Below, in pieces: positions 28,987 to 38,530 of a stretch of 64,000 nt of DNA. The notes beneath the pieces are model-generated. The model had not been told where the DNA came from. It worked only from the letters and a program-made list of their open reading frames with translations, and did not search any database. A program made the position numbers and the translations under genes. This DNA comes from Pseudomonadales bacterium (lineage in GTDB: Bacteria > Pseudomonadota > Gammaproteobacteria > Pseudomonadales > Ketobacteraceae): the NCBI GenBank assembly GCA_002701845.1, contig NZXG01000061.1, positions 62,001 to 126,000 of the forward strand, in the 5' to 3' direction. Every line of letters begins with the position of its first letter. Positions within the stretch are counted from its first letter, which is position 1.

Positions 28987-30351
28987 TGGCTGATTTCCGG
29001 CATCAATGCCGGAGATTTTTCCTGCCGGGTGGTAGCCGCGCGGAGACACGCAGCCAGCTCGGGTTGAAGGTCGGTATTCCACAACACCAGCGGCTCGATC
29101 TTGACGTTACCCTCCGCCATGCCCCGGCGCTGGCAGCGATAGCGGTAGATCTCACTGGCCCGGGGGGTTACCAGCACCCGGGCAGGAGCCAGTTGTTTTA
29201 ACTCCCGGGCCAACTGGTAATGAAACTGCTGGGACAGGATTTGTTCCAGTATGCGATCCAGTTGCGGGTTGCAGCTCCCAGGCAGGCAAAATTCGGTTAT
29301 TGGCAAGGTCCTGAAACTCGTAAAAGTGACTCTGGGCCGCCAGAGGGAAACTGCCCTCCAGGGGAATGGTGACCGCGCCCTCGGTGGCCCATAGACCTTT
29401 GCCCTCCACTTGGGCGTGGGCAAAGCGGCGGCCCAGACGTTGGGCCCAGCTGGCGCTGCTGGCGGTGTCCCAGCAGCTGATCAGGGTCAGGTCCGGCCAC
29501 AGCGCCTGCAGAAAAGCGGGATCATCCACCGAGCCCCCCTGGCGCAGCAGGGCGGCCCGTTGCGGCGCCCGGGGGCAGGGAGTGTCCCCCAGGGCCCCGG
29601 CTCGCTGCAGCCAGGCGCCCTGTTCCAGCACCCGGGCCAGTGCCTGTTGGTGCGCCTGTAACACCTGTAACAGGGACAGGGCGAAGGTGGGGCTCCAGAC
29701 TGACAGCAAACTCAGGTCCTGGCGCGCCACCAACCAGGCCACCGAGGCAAAAAAAGTGTCGTCCGAAGTGGCCGCCCGGGCCACTGTATCCGGCACCGCC
29801 ATATACTGAGCGGCGATCCAGCGCTCCCACCAGGGCAACACTCGCAAATCGTCATTGACATTATCGTCCACGGTGGCTCTTAACTGCTCAGGAATCCAGG
29901 AGACTGACCAGTAGTGAAAGCCCCGGCGAATACCCGGATAACGTTGATACAGATCGCCAATCCACACCATCAGGGCGCGATTGATTTCCTGCAGGAACTG
30001 GCGGGTGTAGGGAATCCACTTGACCGCCGAGGTGGAGCCGCTGGTGGGCTGGTGACGGACGATAGGGCTGCTGCTCAGCTTGCCCGGCTGATCCTGCAAT
30101 TGCCGCTCAATCCAGGGCTCCCAACTCAGATAATCAGTGACGGGCACCCGCTCGGCAAACGCCTGCCAGTCCATGTCCGGTCGCAGGTTGCCGGCCTGAT
30201 GGGCCGGCGCCGGCGCGGCGGTACTCAGGATCTGCGCCAGGCGCTGCTCCTGCAGGTGGCGGCAGTGATGGCTGTCGCGGATAAACTGGCGCTTTTGCCG
30301 ATACGCCCAGAGTCCGGTGGCGCCATGGGCGATTCGATTCAACAGGGTCAT
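28983..30351 (-). pseudogene. GH3-family adenylating enzyme, broken by internal deletion/frameshift
   Basis: The N-terminal frame (30351 to 29152) has GH3 landmarks: HQPTSGSTSAVKWIPYT (ATP loop), KGLWATEGAVTIPLEGSFP and FYEFQDLANNRILPAWELQP. After WELQP the frame turns to nonsense. The true C-terminus resumes one frame over, NPQLDRILEQIL...EIYRYRCQRRGMAEGNVKIEP, and stops at 28983 overlapping the next ATG. The roughly 100 residues normally between these blocks (TTxxGLxRY...GD, C-terminal hinge) are absent. So an out-of-frame internal deletion is inferred. GH3 proteins adenylate carboxylic acids and conjugate them to amines. Non-functional as read. Confidence 0.82.
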
Positions 30352-30359
30352 GGAGGGCT

Positions 30360-31068
30360 CTATGAGGTTTGCAGGCTTTCTTTACGGGAGCGCTGCCTTC
30401 CACCCAGTTTTTCCCGTGAGATTTTTTGAATGAATTTCCACAGTACCGGAACTTCCAAGACACTGACACAAGGTAACTCGGTGCCCCGGCGCCAGTCCGG
30501 ATTACGTTCCTCGAAAAAGCGAATCTTGGGCTGACTTTTGCGCAGATCCTCTCCGATCTCCGCCACGTGTCCCTGCAGGTTCTGGTAACCATCGCCAAAG
30601 TCCAGGATCCGTCGCTGGGGATCGTAGTGATCCGGGTATAATTGCGTACAGTACGCATCCACCACTTTGGCCAGCTCTGGATCCTCCTTGTCGATGCGGG
30701 GGGTAATAATTGATAAAGTTATTGGCCATCAGCATATAGGTCTTGTAGCCCTTACTGATCAACAGCCAGAAAAAAGGAGTACGGGGGTTGGCCAGCTTCA
30801 GGCGCAGACAGAACAGTCCCCAGGTCAGCTGCCAGCGGCGGGAACCCCAGTATTCCCGTTCCAGGATAGTGTCGCCGCTGAACAAGCCCAGCACCTTGCG
30901 CCCCTGGTATTCGAGATCCAGCAGGGCGATGGTACTGAAGCCGACGATACGTCCGGTGTCCGGCGCCCGCATTAACAGCACGTATTGCTTTTTGCTGATG
31001 TCCTTGAAGAAGTTCTCAAGATGGGCGTTGTTGTAATATTTCAGGAACACCTGATGCATCTCGAACAC
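30360..31068 (-). pseudogene. Unknown GNAT-like gene, frameshifted at a C-run
   Basis: The frame from 31068 (MFEMHQVFLKYYNN...GYKTYMLMANNFINYYP) hits a run of six C at about 30701-30706 and then reads out of frame. Removing one C restores RIDKEDPELAKVVDAYCTQLYPDHYDPQRRILDFG..., which runs to the stop at 30360, nine bases before the GH3 start. The product would be about 235 aa, with a GNAT-like segment (GRIVGFSTIALLDLEY). Upstream, ATGCCAGCC opens in the same frame but meets TAA after ten codons, so the original start may also be damaged. Function unknown. A homopolymer sequencing error is possible for this lesion alone. Confidence 0.75.
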
Positions 31069-31361
31069 CTCGAGTGCGGTCAGGTTGGCTACTTTTTAAA
31101 CGCTGGATTTGGGTTCGGTGGCTGGCATCACGGTTCACTTCTTATGGTTGTTGTGGCGATGTGATTTTGAATTAACCAAGCGTGTTGCATCAGTTGCGGG
31201 AATTCTCGCACGTTACCTTAGCCACCGATTGTATTCGACGGACGCCAGGTTCATTTAAGTGGCCTTTTGTGAACATTGTTGTATTTGGGTTTAAATTTGC
31301 CAAAATGACAGCAAAGTCACAGCGGGCCCGGCCATGGGCTCCCCCGACCGGGATTGATAGC

Positions 31362-32042
31362 ATGATAAATTGGAAACTTGGCAACCGCTTCAAAAACCAG
31401 TTGCCCTCCGTCGAAGAAGCCCTGCCCGGGCGTACCGAGCCCCTGGCAGTAAGTGGGCCCCATACGGTGTTGGGCACCGAGTTGAAAGGCCCATATCCGC
31501 CGGATACCGAAGTGGCCTATTTTGGAATGGGTTGTTTCTGGGGCGCTGAAAAGCTGTTCTGGAACAGCCCTGGGGTGTATACCACCGCAGTGGGGTACGG
31601 TGCGGGTATCACCCCCAACCCCACTTATGAGGAAGTCTGTTCCGGTCGTACCGGTCACAATGAAGTGGTGCGGGTGGTGTACTGGTCGCAGCAGGTGAGC
31701 TATGCACAGTTATTGAAATTGTTTTTCGAGAACCACAACCCCTGCGAAGGCATGCGCCAGGGCAACGATGTGGGTACCCAGTACCGGTCTGGCATTTATC
31801 CGGTCAGCGCCGAGCAGGAGACCTTGGCACTGCGGGCCAAAGCCACCTACGACGCAGCGCTGCAGGCCGCTGGTGCGCCGGTTACCACCACCGAAGTGGT
31901 GGCGGATGCTCCGTTTTACTTTGCTGAGTCCTATCATCAGCAGTATCTGGCGAAAAATCCCCTGGGTTATTGCCCCAATCACAGCTGTGACGCCACCGGC
32001 TTGCCCCCTATGCCTGCCGACCCGTTGTTGTCACCGGACTGA
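31362..32042 (+). CDS. msrA: Peptide methionine-S-sulfoxide reductase MsrA
   Basis: 226 aa from ATG 31362 ([16 protein letters not shown]); the ORF-track start at 31182 adds 60 unconserved residues. Catalytic Cys58 is in [14 protein letters not shown]. Further motifs: [26 protein letters not shown] and [12 protein letters not shown] resolving Cys lies near the C-terminus ([15 protein letters not shown]). It reduces methionine-S-sulfoxide in proteins. No MsrB partner is adjacent. Confidence 0.95.
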   Translation: MINWKLGNRFKNQLPSVEEALPGRTEPLAVSGPHTVLGTELKGPYPPDTEVAYFGMGCFWGAEKLFWNSPGVYTTAVGYGAGITPNPTYEEVCSGRTGHNEVVRVVYWSQQVSYAQLLKLFFENHNPCEGMRQGNDVGTQYRSGIYPVSAEQETLALRAKATYDAALQAAGAPVTTTEVVADAPFYFAESYHQQYLAKNPLGYCPNHSCDATGLPPMPADPLLSPD

Positions 32043-32094
32043 CACCCAACTGTTATAAATTTGCGGTTTTGGTACTGACAGGAGTTGCTGGCCG

Positions 32095-33129
32095 TTGACA
32101 CTGATTCGCTCAGACCGGGTTTTAAAGGGGTTGCCAGAGCTGTATCAAATGGATCGCTGGCTGGAGCAGGTGGATCTGCCAGCCCGGGTCCACACTTTGG
32201 CGGCGGTGGAGTTTGGCGACGAAGGTCTGCCCCTGTATTGCTTCGAAATGGGGACCCGCGACCCCACCGCTCCGGCGGTCATCTTTACCGGTGGCGTCCA
32301 CGGGGTGGAGCGAATTGGCACCCAGGTGGTGCTGTCGTTTATGAATACGCTGCTGCAGCGCATGAGTTGGGATGATAGCCTCAACCAGCAGCTACAGCAA
32401 TTGCGCCTGGTGTTCGTACCCCTGGTTAACCCCTTGGGCATGTTAAAACGCACCCGCAGTAACGGTTCCGGGGTGGATCTGATGCGTAACGCGCCTATTG
32501 ACGCCACCGGTAAGGTGCCCTTTCTACTGGGTGGCCAGCGTTTCAGCAAACACCTGCCCTGGTATCGCGGACGCAAGGGCGATGCCATGGAGACCGAGGC
32601 GGCGGCAGTGGTGGAACTGGTGACGGAGATTGTGCAGGAAGCGGCGTTTGTTATTTCCCTGGATTGCCATTCGGGCTTCGGTCATCAGGACCAGGTGTGG
32701 TTTCCCTACGCCTATACCGCCGACCCCTTCGATGATATCGGTGAAATGTTTGCCTTGCGGCTGCTGTTCCGCCGCACCCATCCCACCTTCAGTTTCTATC
32801 GGATCGAACCGCAATCCCGGAATTACACCACCCATGGTGACCTGTGGGATTATATCTACCGCCAGACCCTGCACCAGCGGCGGGGCACTTATTTGCCACT
32901 GACGCTGGAGATGGGATCCTGGCTCTGGGTGAAGAAAAACCCCATGCAGATGTTCAACGCATTAGGGGTGTTCAACCCTCTGCTGCCCCACCGTCATGAA
33001 CGGGTGCTGCGCCGGCACCAGTGTTTAATGGAGTTTCTGATGCGGGCAGTGGCCAGCTTTAAAAACTGGCTGCCCCGTCCTCTCGAGCGGCGGGAGTGGA
33101 TGCATCAGGCCATTGAGTATTGGTATTAG
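32095..33129 (+). CDS. M14-like zinc carboxypeptidase/deacylase
   Basis: 344 aa from TTG 32095, with ACAGGAG a little upstream. Zinc ligands of the M14 fold: His and Glu in TGGVHGVERIG (HxxE) and a later His in SLDCHSGFGHQD. A probable catalytic Glu is in LTLEMGSW. No signal peptide, so cytoplasmic, unlike most M14 peptidases; the AstE/aspartoacylase-like branch is possible. The substrate is unknown. The 3' end overlaps the convergent olsA by 71 bases. Confidence 0.72.
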   Translation: MTLIRSDRVLKGLPELYQMDRWLEQVDLPARVHTLAAVEFGDEGLPLYCFEMGTRDPTAPAVIFTGGVHGVERIGTQVVLSFMNTLLQRMSWDDSLNQQLQQLRLVFVPLVNPLGMLKRTRSNGSGVDLMRNAPIDATGKVPFLLGGQRFSKHLPWYRGRKGDAMETEAAAVVELVTEIVQEAAFVISLDCHSGFGHQDQVWFPYAYTADPFDDIGEMFALRLLFRRTHPTFSFYRIEPQSRNYTTHGDLWDYIYRQTLHQRRGTYLPLTLEMGSWLWVKKNPMQMFNALGVFNPLLPHRHERVLRRHQCLMEFLMRAVASFKNWLPRPLERREWMHQAIEYWY

Positions 33130-33889
33130 TACCGGCCTGTCGGTGGTGGTCCGCCACACTGGCCGCCACTTCCCCCTGGACCTGGGCCACGAAGTGCTCC
33201 AGTGCTGTGGGTTCCAGGCTGCGCAACGGCAGAAACTGCACCCGGGCCTGGATTTTCCGGTGCCTTAATACGCGCCAGAGATGGTGGGTAAATTCGTCAT
33301 CATCAATAAAGGCCACGGGATTGTCCCCGCTGGCCGGCACGCAATAATGAATAGCAATGGGGCACATCTGGACCGCGGTATGTTGCCCCGCCTGAAACAG
33401 GCGTTTGTGGAAGCGACCCACGCTGCTGCCGTCACTGGTGGTGCCCTCGGGGAAGAACAGTACTGAGCGCCCCTCATCCAGATAATCGGCGATGGCTTTG
33501 GCCACCCGCCCGGCGTCCCCGGACCCCCGTTGGATAAACAGGGTGCCCGTGCCCTCCGCCAGTTTTCCGATCAGGGGCCAGCCCCGGACTTCGGCCTTGG
33601 ACAGAAAGTTCAACTGGGTCAGGCCGCCGATCAGGGGGATGTCCACCCAGGAGATATGATTGCTGACGTAAAGCAGGCCCCGGCCGGGTTCCGGTTGGGG
33701 CACCTCACCATGAACCTCCACATCAATTCCCAGCAGCTGTACGATTCCACCCAACCACCACTGCTTGGTGCGTTTCACCAGAGAGCTTTTGTTATTCCAC
33801 AGGGCTCCGGTGAGGACCAGCAAAACAATGCCCGCCAGGACATGCAGAAACAGGCGGGCAGCGGCAATGCTTTGTCGCAGCAGCATCAT
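33059..33889 (-). CDS. olsA: 1-acylglycerol-3-phosphate-type acyltransferase, probably OlsA
   Basis: 276 aa PlsC-family protein. An N-terminal membrane helix (LFLHVLAGIVLLVLTGALW) is followed by the acyltransferase motifs NHISWVD (HX4D), FLSKAEVRGWPLIG, FPEGTTSDGSS and a Pro-containing block CPIAIHY. It starts four bases inside the stop of the OlsB-like gene (ATGA). OlsA acylates the hydroxyl of lyso-ornithine lipid; position next to olsB is the reason for this name over plsC. Inner-membrane associated. Confidence 0.83.
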   Translation of the reverse strand: MMLLRQSIAAARLFLHVLAGIVLLVLTGALWNNKSSLVKRTKQWWLGGIVQLLGIDVEVHGEVPQPEPGRGLLYVSNHISWVDIPLIGGLTQLNFLSKAEVRGWPLIGKLAEGTGTLFIQRGSGDAGRVAKAIADYLDEGRSVLFFPEGTTSDGSSVGRFHKRLFQAGQHTAVQMCPIAIHYCVPASGDNPVAFIDDDEFTHHLWRVLRHRKIQARVQFLPLRSLEPTALEHFVAQVQGEVAASVADHHRQAGTNTNTQWPDASTPAAREDGAASF

Positions 33890-34671
33890 GCGGCAACCGG
33901 CTCCTTGAGAAAGTGCCGGGCGTAGCGGTTGGCCACGTTATTGACGTCCAGCAGAACAAACAGGTCCGCCACGTTAAAATCCGGATCCCAGCAGGCGTCA
34001 CCGCAAATCTGCGCGCCCATACGGGTGTAAGCCTTGAGCAACGGAGGGAAACTGGGTTTCAGATCCGTGTGTTTGTCCGCCCCGGGAAAGGGCACTTTGG
34101 GAAATACCCGGTATTCCTCGTCCGCCATGAATTTTTCCCGGATAACCGGCATCAAAGCGGCCAGCATGGCGCCGCCATCGTCCAGGGAAACGCTGGCACA
34201 GCCGAACAGGTAGCGGTAGTCGTTTTCCTGCATGAATCTGGCAAGAAATGCCCACAATACCGCAATGGTGGCGCCGTTGCGGTGCCGGGGATGAATACAG
34301 GTGCGGCCAATTTCCAGAAACCGTCCAGGGCGCTTGATAATGTTGTTGATTTCAAATTCATGGCTGGAGTAATAGTGACCCACTTTCGCCGCCTGCTCAC
34401 AGGTCAATACCCGGGTATAGCCGATGATATCGCCGCTGGCGGCATCCCGCACCACCAAGTGAAGACAGTGATCGTCCAGATCATCCACGTCCACCGGTTG
34501 GCCATTCCAAACCATGTTGACCGGTAATTCCACTTTGTATTCAGCGCAGAATACCTGATAGCGCATTTGCTGCACCTGGCGGATTTCCTGCTCGGAATGG
34601 ATAAACTCCGCGAAGATGCGCGGACTGGCTTTGCCATTACTAACAGCGGCAGGGCGTTGGGTTCGAAGCAT
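33886..34671 (-). CDS. olsB: OlsB-type ornithine N-acyltransferase
   Basis: 261 aa GNAT-fold protein. The OlsB signature region GRFLEIGRTCIHPRHRNGATIAVLW is followed by YLFGCASVSLDD and a C-terminal DVADLFVLLDVNNV-like block (here FNVADLFVLLDVNNVANRYARHFL). It joins a 3-hydroxyacyl group from ACP to the alpha-amino group of ornithine, the first step to ornithine lipids. Coupled to the OlsA-like acyltransferase, so the pair is sufficient for ornithine-lipid synthesis. Confidence 0.85.
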   Translation of the reverse strand: MLRTQRPAAVSNGKASPRIFAEFIHSEQEIRQVQQMRYQVFCAEYKVELPVNMVWNGQPVDVDDLDDHCLHLVVRDAASGDIIGYTRVLTCEQAAKVGHYYSSHEFEINNIIKRPGRFLEIGRTCIHPRHRNGATIAVLWAFLARFMQENDYRYLFGCASVSLDDGGAMLAALMPVIREKFMADEEYRVFPKVPFPGADKHTDLKPSFPPLLKAYTRMGAQICGDACWDPDFNVADLFVLLDVNNVANRYARHFLKEPVAA

Positions 34672-34809
34672 CGTGGCCTCCAGGAAATGTGAAACCTCGA
34701 TGTTGAATCTATGCCATGACTGTTTCTTATAGGTGACGAAATGATGAATAAATTAAGTCAGGGCTGTGCCCGCTGGGCCGGGGGTTCAGCACCGGCGGTA
34801 CCCTATTGT

Positions 34810-35379
34810 TTAGCCGTGCCTGCCCAGCATATCCCGTTTCAATGACTTCTGCGCCGGTTTATCGGAGAGCCAGATACCGAACAATGCCTGTTTGAAGGCC
34901 AACTCGCATTCCACCAGCATGTACTCGGCGCCGTTTTTCATTATATGAATACCTTTTCCCGGTTCATAAATGAACGCAAAGATGTCCCCTTCCTTGATGG
35001 CCTCGTCAAAGGCCGCCAGAAAAGCTTTGATATTCACATCCAGCGCATCCACATTACCGCCGGTGGAGTTTTCGAAGCCCTCCATGGTGGCGTTCACCAT
35101 TTTCTCACTGGTAATCATGCCGGACACAATATGCAGGCGGATGGCCATGGGCTCGTCGGCGCTAAGAATGGTGTCCGGATCGGCGCTGGGTTGCAGCAGA
35201 TACAGCCCGCCCACGTACAGATCCATAAACCATTTTTCCCGTATGCCTGCACCATTGAGGTGCAGAGTGGCGCCATCGCTGGTGGTGAGGGTCTCCGGCA
35301 TGGTGATGCCGCCCAGTTCGAGGGCATGGACAGTGGCACTGAGCCACAATCCAAGTAGCAGGGTGCTTACAAACTTCAT
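34810..35379 (-). CDS. Periplasmic chalcone-isomerase-like protein
   Basis: 189 aa with a cleavable signal peptide (MKFVSTLLLGLWLSATVHA). The mature part has the CHI-like pattern: LHLNGAGIREKWFMDLYVGGLYL, AIRLHIVSGMITSEKM and GDIFAFIYEPGKGIHI. The bacterial CHI-like family (PF16036) lacks flavonoid chemistry and is thought to bind or handle lipids. It is transcribed alone, with olsBA further downstream on the same strand. Function unknown beyond family. Confidence 0.78.
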   Translation of the reverse strand: MKFVSTLLLGLWLSATVHALELGGITMPETLTTSDGATLHLNGAGIREKWFMDLYVGGLYLLQPSADPDTILSADEPMAIRLHIVSGMITSEKMVNATMEGFENSTGGNVDALDVNIKAFLAAFDEAIKEGDIFAFIYEPGKGIHIMKNGAEYMLVECELAFKQALFGIWLSDKPAQKSLKRDMLGRHG

Positions 35380-35894
35380 TCAGGTAACTCCTTAACAGGT
35401 CCATTCGTTCGGGCGCGAAGCACGCCGGAAGGCGTTGCCGCTGCAAGCGGGTGAAGCGGCCGCGGCCGTAGTGTAACTTATCCCGGCCGGAGACTGGCGG
35501 ACTCCGGTCCCATTGCCATATCATTGAGGGGTCAGTAAGGGCCCCGGTATTCAGAAGTTTCCTAGACTCTCGGCCGCGCTTCCCCAGACCCATGCAGAAC
35601 CGGGTTCAGCCAGCCAGGGTCTTTAGGGTCGCCGCTAAGCCCATGTTTAAAAAAGGGAAAACCAGGGTCGCCCGGTTGGGATATTGGCACTGGGGACCGG
35701 GTTTGGCGGCCCATCCGCTATTGACCTGCCTGCCATAAAACGGCAAGATACATCGCGCTCTGGACGAGGGCGGTCGACGTTCGACACTGTTCCAACATTC
35801 ACGAAGATCGCAGGGTATTGCGGCCTGATCCTGAACAATACGGGTCTTGAGTGATACCTTAAATCCACATTTCATTATCTAAGCCGAGGGTTCC
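35380..35894. other. Intergenic region before etfBA, no gene seen
   Basis: 515 bases. The minus-strand frame 35606-35875 has no family features and probably is not coding. CGAGGG sits before the etfB ATG. TTGAGT at 35847 is a possible -35 box but has no well-spaced -10, so I do not call a promoter. Confidence 0.35.
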
Positions 35895-36641
35895 ATGAAG
35901 GTTCTTGTTGCTGTCAAACGAGTAGTTGACTACAACGTTAAGGTCCGCGTTGCTGCTGATAACAGCGGTGTCGACCTGAATAACGTCAAGATGGCCATGA
36001 ACCCCTTCTGTGAAATCGCTGTTGAAGAAGCTGTGCGTTTGAAGGAGAAGGGGGTTGCCACCGAAATCGTAGCGGTGGCGGTAGGTCCTAAGCAGGCCCA
36101 GGAGCAGATTCGTACCGCACTGGCACTGGGTGCTGACCGCGGTATCCTGGTGGAGGCGGAAGATGTGCAGCCACTGGGGGTTGCCAAACTGCTGAAAGCC
36201 ATCGTTGATGAAGAAAAGCCTGACCTGGTGATTCTGGGCAAACAGGCCATCGACGGTGACAACAATCAGACCGGCCAGATGCTGGCGGCGCTGGCGGGCA
36301 TGGGGCAGGGCACCTTTGCTTCAGAGGTGAACGTGGCCGAGGGCAGCGTGAAGGTCACCCGTGAGATTGATGGCGGCCTGCAGACCGTTGAGTTGAAACT
36401 GCCGGCGGTGGTTACCACGGACCTGCGCCTGAACGAACCCCGCTATGCCTCTCTGCCGAACATCATGAAGGCCAAAAAGAAACCCCTGGATACCAAGGCT
36501 CCCGGCGATTTCGGTGTTGATGTATCTCCGCTGGTGAAAACCGTCAAGGTTGAGCCCCCCGCCGAGCGTCAGGCTGGCGTGAAAGTGGCTGATGTGGCGG
36601 AGCTGGTTGACAAGTTGAAGAACGAAGCGAAGGTGATCTAA
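35895..36641 (+). CDS. etfB: Electron transfer flavoprotein beta subunit
   Basis: 248 aa, standard length, starting [17 protein letters not shown]. It has [21 protein letters not shown] and the ETF-beta signature around [25 protein letters not shown], which binds AMP. It accepts electrons from acyl-CoA dehydrogenases such as LiuA. The stop TAA shares its last base with the etfA ATG (TAATG), so the subunits are translated in step. Confidence 0.96.
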   Translation: MKVLVAVKRVVDYNVKVRVAADNSGVDLNNVKMAMNPFCEIAVEEAVRLKEKGVATEIVAVAVGPKQAQEQIRTALALGADRGILVEAEDVQPLGVAKLLKAIVDEEKPDLVILGKQAIDGDNNQTGQMLAALAGMGQGTFASEVNVAEGSVKVTREIDGGLQTVELKLPAVVTTDLRLNEPRYASLPNIMKAKKKPLDTKAPGDFGVDVSPLVKTVKVEPPAERQAGVKVADVAELVDKLKNEAKVI

Positions 36642-37570
36642 TGAGCGTATTAGTCTATGCAGAACACGACAATGCAAGCCTGAAGGGCGTTACCCTGAAC
36701 ACTGTGGCGGCCGCTCAGCAGATCGGTGGCGATATCACTGTGTTGGTGGCCGGCAGCGGCTGCAGCGCGGTAGCGGAAGAAGCCGCCAAGATCGATGGCG
36801 TCGCCAAAGTCCTGTTGGCTGACAACGCCGCCTACGAACATCAACTGGCGGAAAACGTGGCTGACCTGGTGGCTGAGGTCGGCAAAGGCTACAAGTACAT
36901 TCTGGCGGCAGCCACCACCACCGGCAAGAATTTCCTGCCCCGGGTGGCGGCGCTGTTGGACGTACAGATGATCTCTGAGATTTCCGCAGTGGTGGATGCC
37001 AACACCTTCCTGCGTCCTATCTATGCCGGTAACGCCATTGCCACCGTGCAAAGCGATCAGGAAACCAACGTGATCACCGTGCGCGGCACGTCCTTTGATC
37101 CGGTGGCGGCCGAGGGTGGCTCCGCCTCGGTGGAGAATCTGGATCTGGCCAAGGACGCTGGCGTGTCCTCTTTCGTGGGTGAGGAGCTGGCCAAGAGCGA
37201 TCGTCCGGATCTGACCGCGGCCGATGTGGTGATTTCCGGTGGCCGCGGCATGCAGAACGGCGACAACTTCGAGATGCTGTATAAGGTGGCCGACAAGCTG
37301 GGCGCCGCAGTGGGCGCTTCCCGCGCCGCGGTGGATGCCGGCTTCGTGCCCAACGATATGCAGGTGGGCCAGACCGGTAAAATCGTGGCGCCTCAGCTTT
37401 ATGTCGCTGTGGGTATTTCCGGAGCCATTCAACACCTGGCCGGTATGAAGGACAGTAAGGTGATTGTCGCCATTAATAAGGACGAGGAAGCCCCGATTTT
37501 CCAGGTGGCGGACTATGGGCTGGTGGCGGATCTGTTCGAGGCCGTGCCGGAGCTGGAAAGCAAGCTCTGA
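36641..37570 (+). CDS. etfA: Electron transfer flavoprotein alpha subunit
   Basis: 309 aa. The C-terminal FAD site is clear: [42 protein letters not shown] and [33 protein letters not shown]. It pairs with EtfB and passes electrons to ETF-ubiquinone oxidoreductase, which is not in the window. A canonical terminator follows directly. Confidence 0.96.
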   Translation: MSVLVYAEHDNASLKGVTLNTVAAAQQIGGDITVLVAGSGCSAVAEEAAKIDGVAKVLLADNAAYEHQLAENVADLVAEVGKGYKYILAAATTTGKNFLPRVAALLDVQMISEISAVVDANTFLRPIYAGNAIATVQSDQETNVITVRGTSFDPVAAEGGSASVENLDLAKDAGVSSFVGEELAKSDRPDLTAADVVISGGRGMQNGDNFEMLYKVADKLGAAVGASRAAVDAGFVPNDMQVGQTGKIVAPQLYVAVGISGAIQHLAGMKDSKVIVAINKDEEAPIFQVADYGLVADLFEAVPELESKL

Positions 37571-37601
37571 TCGCTCTCTCTATAGCCATTTGCTCCGCAA
37601 A

Positions 37602-37631
37602 AAGCCCGGCTATCACGCCGGGCTTTTTTTT
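37602..37631 (+). terminator. Rho-independent terminator after etfBA
   Basis: Stem AAGCCCGGC / GCCGGGCTT with loop TATCAC, followed by a run of eight T (37624-37631). Textbook structure, 31 bases after the etfA stop. Confidence 0.92.
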
Positions 37632-37677
37632 GGCAATATGTTCCAGCTGAAAATACAAACAAAAAAGAAGGGTAGTA

Positions 37678-38445
37678 ATGAAAAAACGATTTAGTTTTGG
37701 AGTGCTGTTGGGAGTTTTATTAGCGACTTCTGCCTACGGGGCTGAGCGCGGGTTTTCCAATTCCGGTCTGATTTATTTTGGCGGTAGTCTGGGCCAGTCC
37801 AGCTATGACGAACTGGATGACCTGGCGGTGGAGGGCGACGCGGTCACCGATGTGTCCGTCAGCAAGGATGCTATCGGCGTCGAGTTGTTTGCCGGCCTGA
37901 GCCTGCTGGAGGTATTGGCGTTGGAGATGGCGATCATTGATCTCGGTGATTTTCGGATCAAAGAGGAATACGTTAATGGCGCTGATCGGTTGGATAGCAA
38001 ACTCACTGGCCAGACCCGAGCTGCCGGAGGGCTTATCAAACTTGCCCTGCCGGTCAATGCGGATGTGGATGTTTACGCCCGCCTTGGTGCCATGTATTGG
38101 AAAACAGAGGTTGATATCAGCTCCAAATCCTACAGCAGCGGTGTGTACCAGGGGTTGGTCTCGGATTCCATCGATGCAGACGGCGTGGCGCCGTTCGTTT
38201 CCTTGGGCACTGAATATCGGGTCAATGCCAACTACGCGCTCACCCTGGAATACAAGTATCTGGATGCTGAGATCGATGATGACGGAGTGACCTCGGACCA
38301 GCCGGTTTCAGGCATTTATGCTGGCTTCAAATATTATCTTGGGGGGACTAAATTGTCCCGATCATACGAAAAGCGGCGCCGAATCACCGCTTGTGATGAA
38401 GAGTTTCGGGATGTATCGGGCCTGATCTGCGACGAAGCGGACTGA
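37678..38445 (+). CDS. Outer-membrane beta-barrel protein with Cys-containing tail
   Basis: 255 aa with signal peptide MKKRFSFGVLLGVLLATSAYGA and ribosome-binding site AAGAAGGG. It has alternating amphipathic strands (SGLIYFGGSLGQSSYDEL, VDVYARLGAMYWKTEVD, ALTLEYKYLDAEID) and an eight-strand OmpA/OprF-like closing strand (GIYAGFKYYLGG). After that strand comes an unusual basic extension with two Cys (KLSRSYEKRRRITACDEEFRDVSGLICDEAD), which would face the periplasm. No specific family named. Confidence 0.72.
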   Translation: MKKRFSFGVLLGVLLATSAYGAERGFSNSGLIYFGGSLGQSSYDELDDLAVEGDAVTDVSVSKDAIGVELFAGLSLLEVLALEMAIIDLGDFRIKEEYVNGADRLDSKLTGQTRAAGGLIKLALPVNADVDVYARLGAMYWKTEVDISSKSYSSGVYQGLVSDSIDADGVAPFVSLGTEYRVNANYALTLEYKYLDAEIDDDGVTSDQPVSGIYAGFKYYLGGTKLSRSYEKRRRITACDEEFRDVSGLICDEAD

Positions 38446-38476
38446 CGCTGAACATGATGGATATACGTTGGCAAGA

Positions 38477-38507
38477 CTAAAAAAGGGGCGTTAAGCCCCT
38501 TTTTTAG
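38477..38507. terminator. Bidirectional Rho-independent terminator
   Basis: Perfect 13-bp inverted repeat CTAAAAAAGGGGC / GCCCCTTTTTTAG around a five-base loop GTTAA. A-run and T-run on both sides let it stop the barrel gene and the convergent ydcH-like gene. Confidence 0.92.
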
Positions 38508-38530
38508 TTAACGCCGAGTCGACTGACTGA

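Noticed and set aside
31182-31361. 60-residue N-terminal extension of MsrA in the ORF track
   Set aside because: Not conserved and not a signal peptide; MsrA starts naturally at ATG 31362.
35606-35875. 89-aa minus-strand frame upstream of etfB
   Set aside because: No family features, no good ribosome-binding site and odd composition; overlaps another frame of the same quality. Probably not coding.
35847-35878. Possible promoter TTGAGT...CATTAT before etfB
   Set aside because: Spacer is 20 bases and the -10 box is weak; not enough to call.
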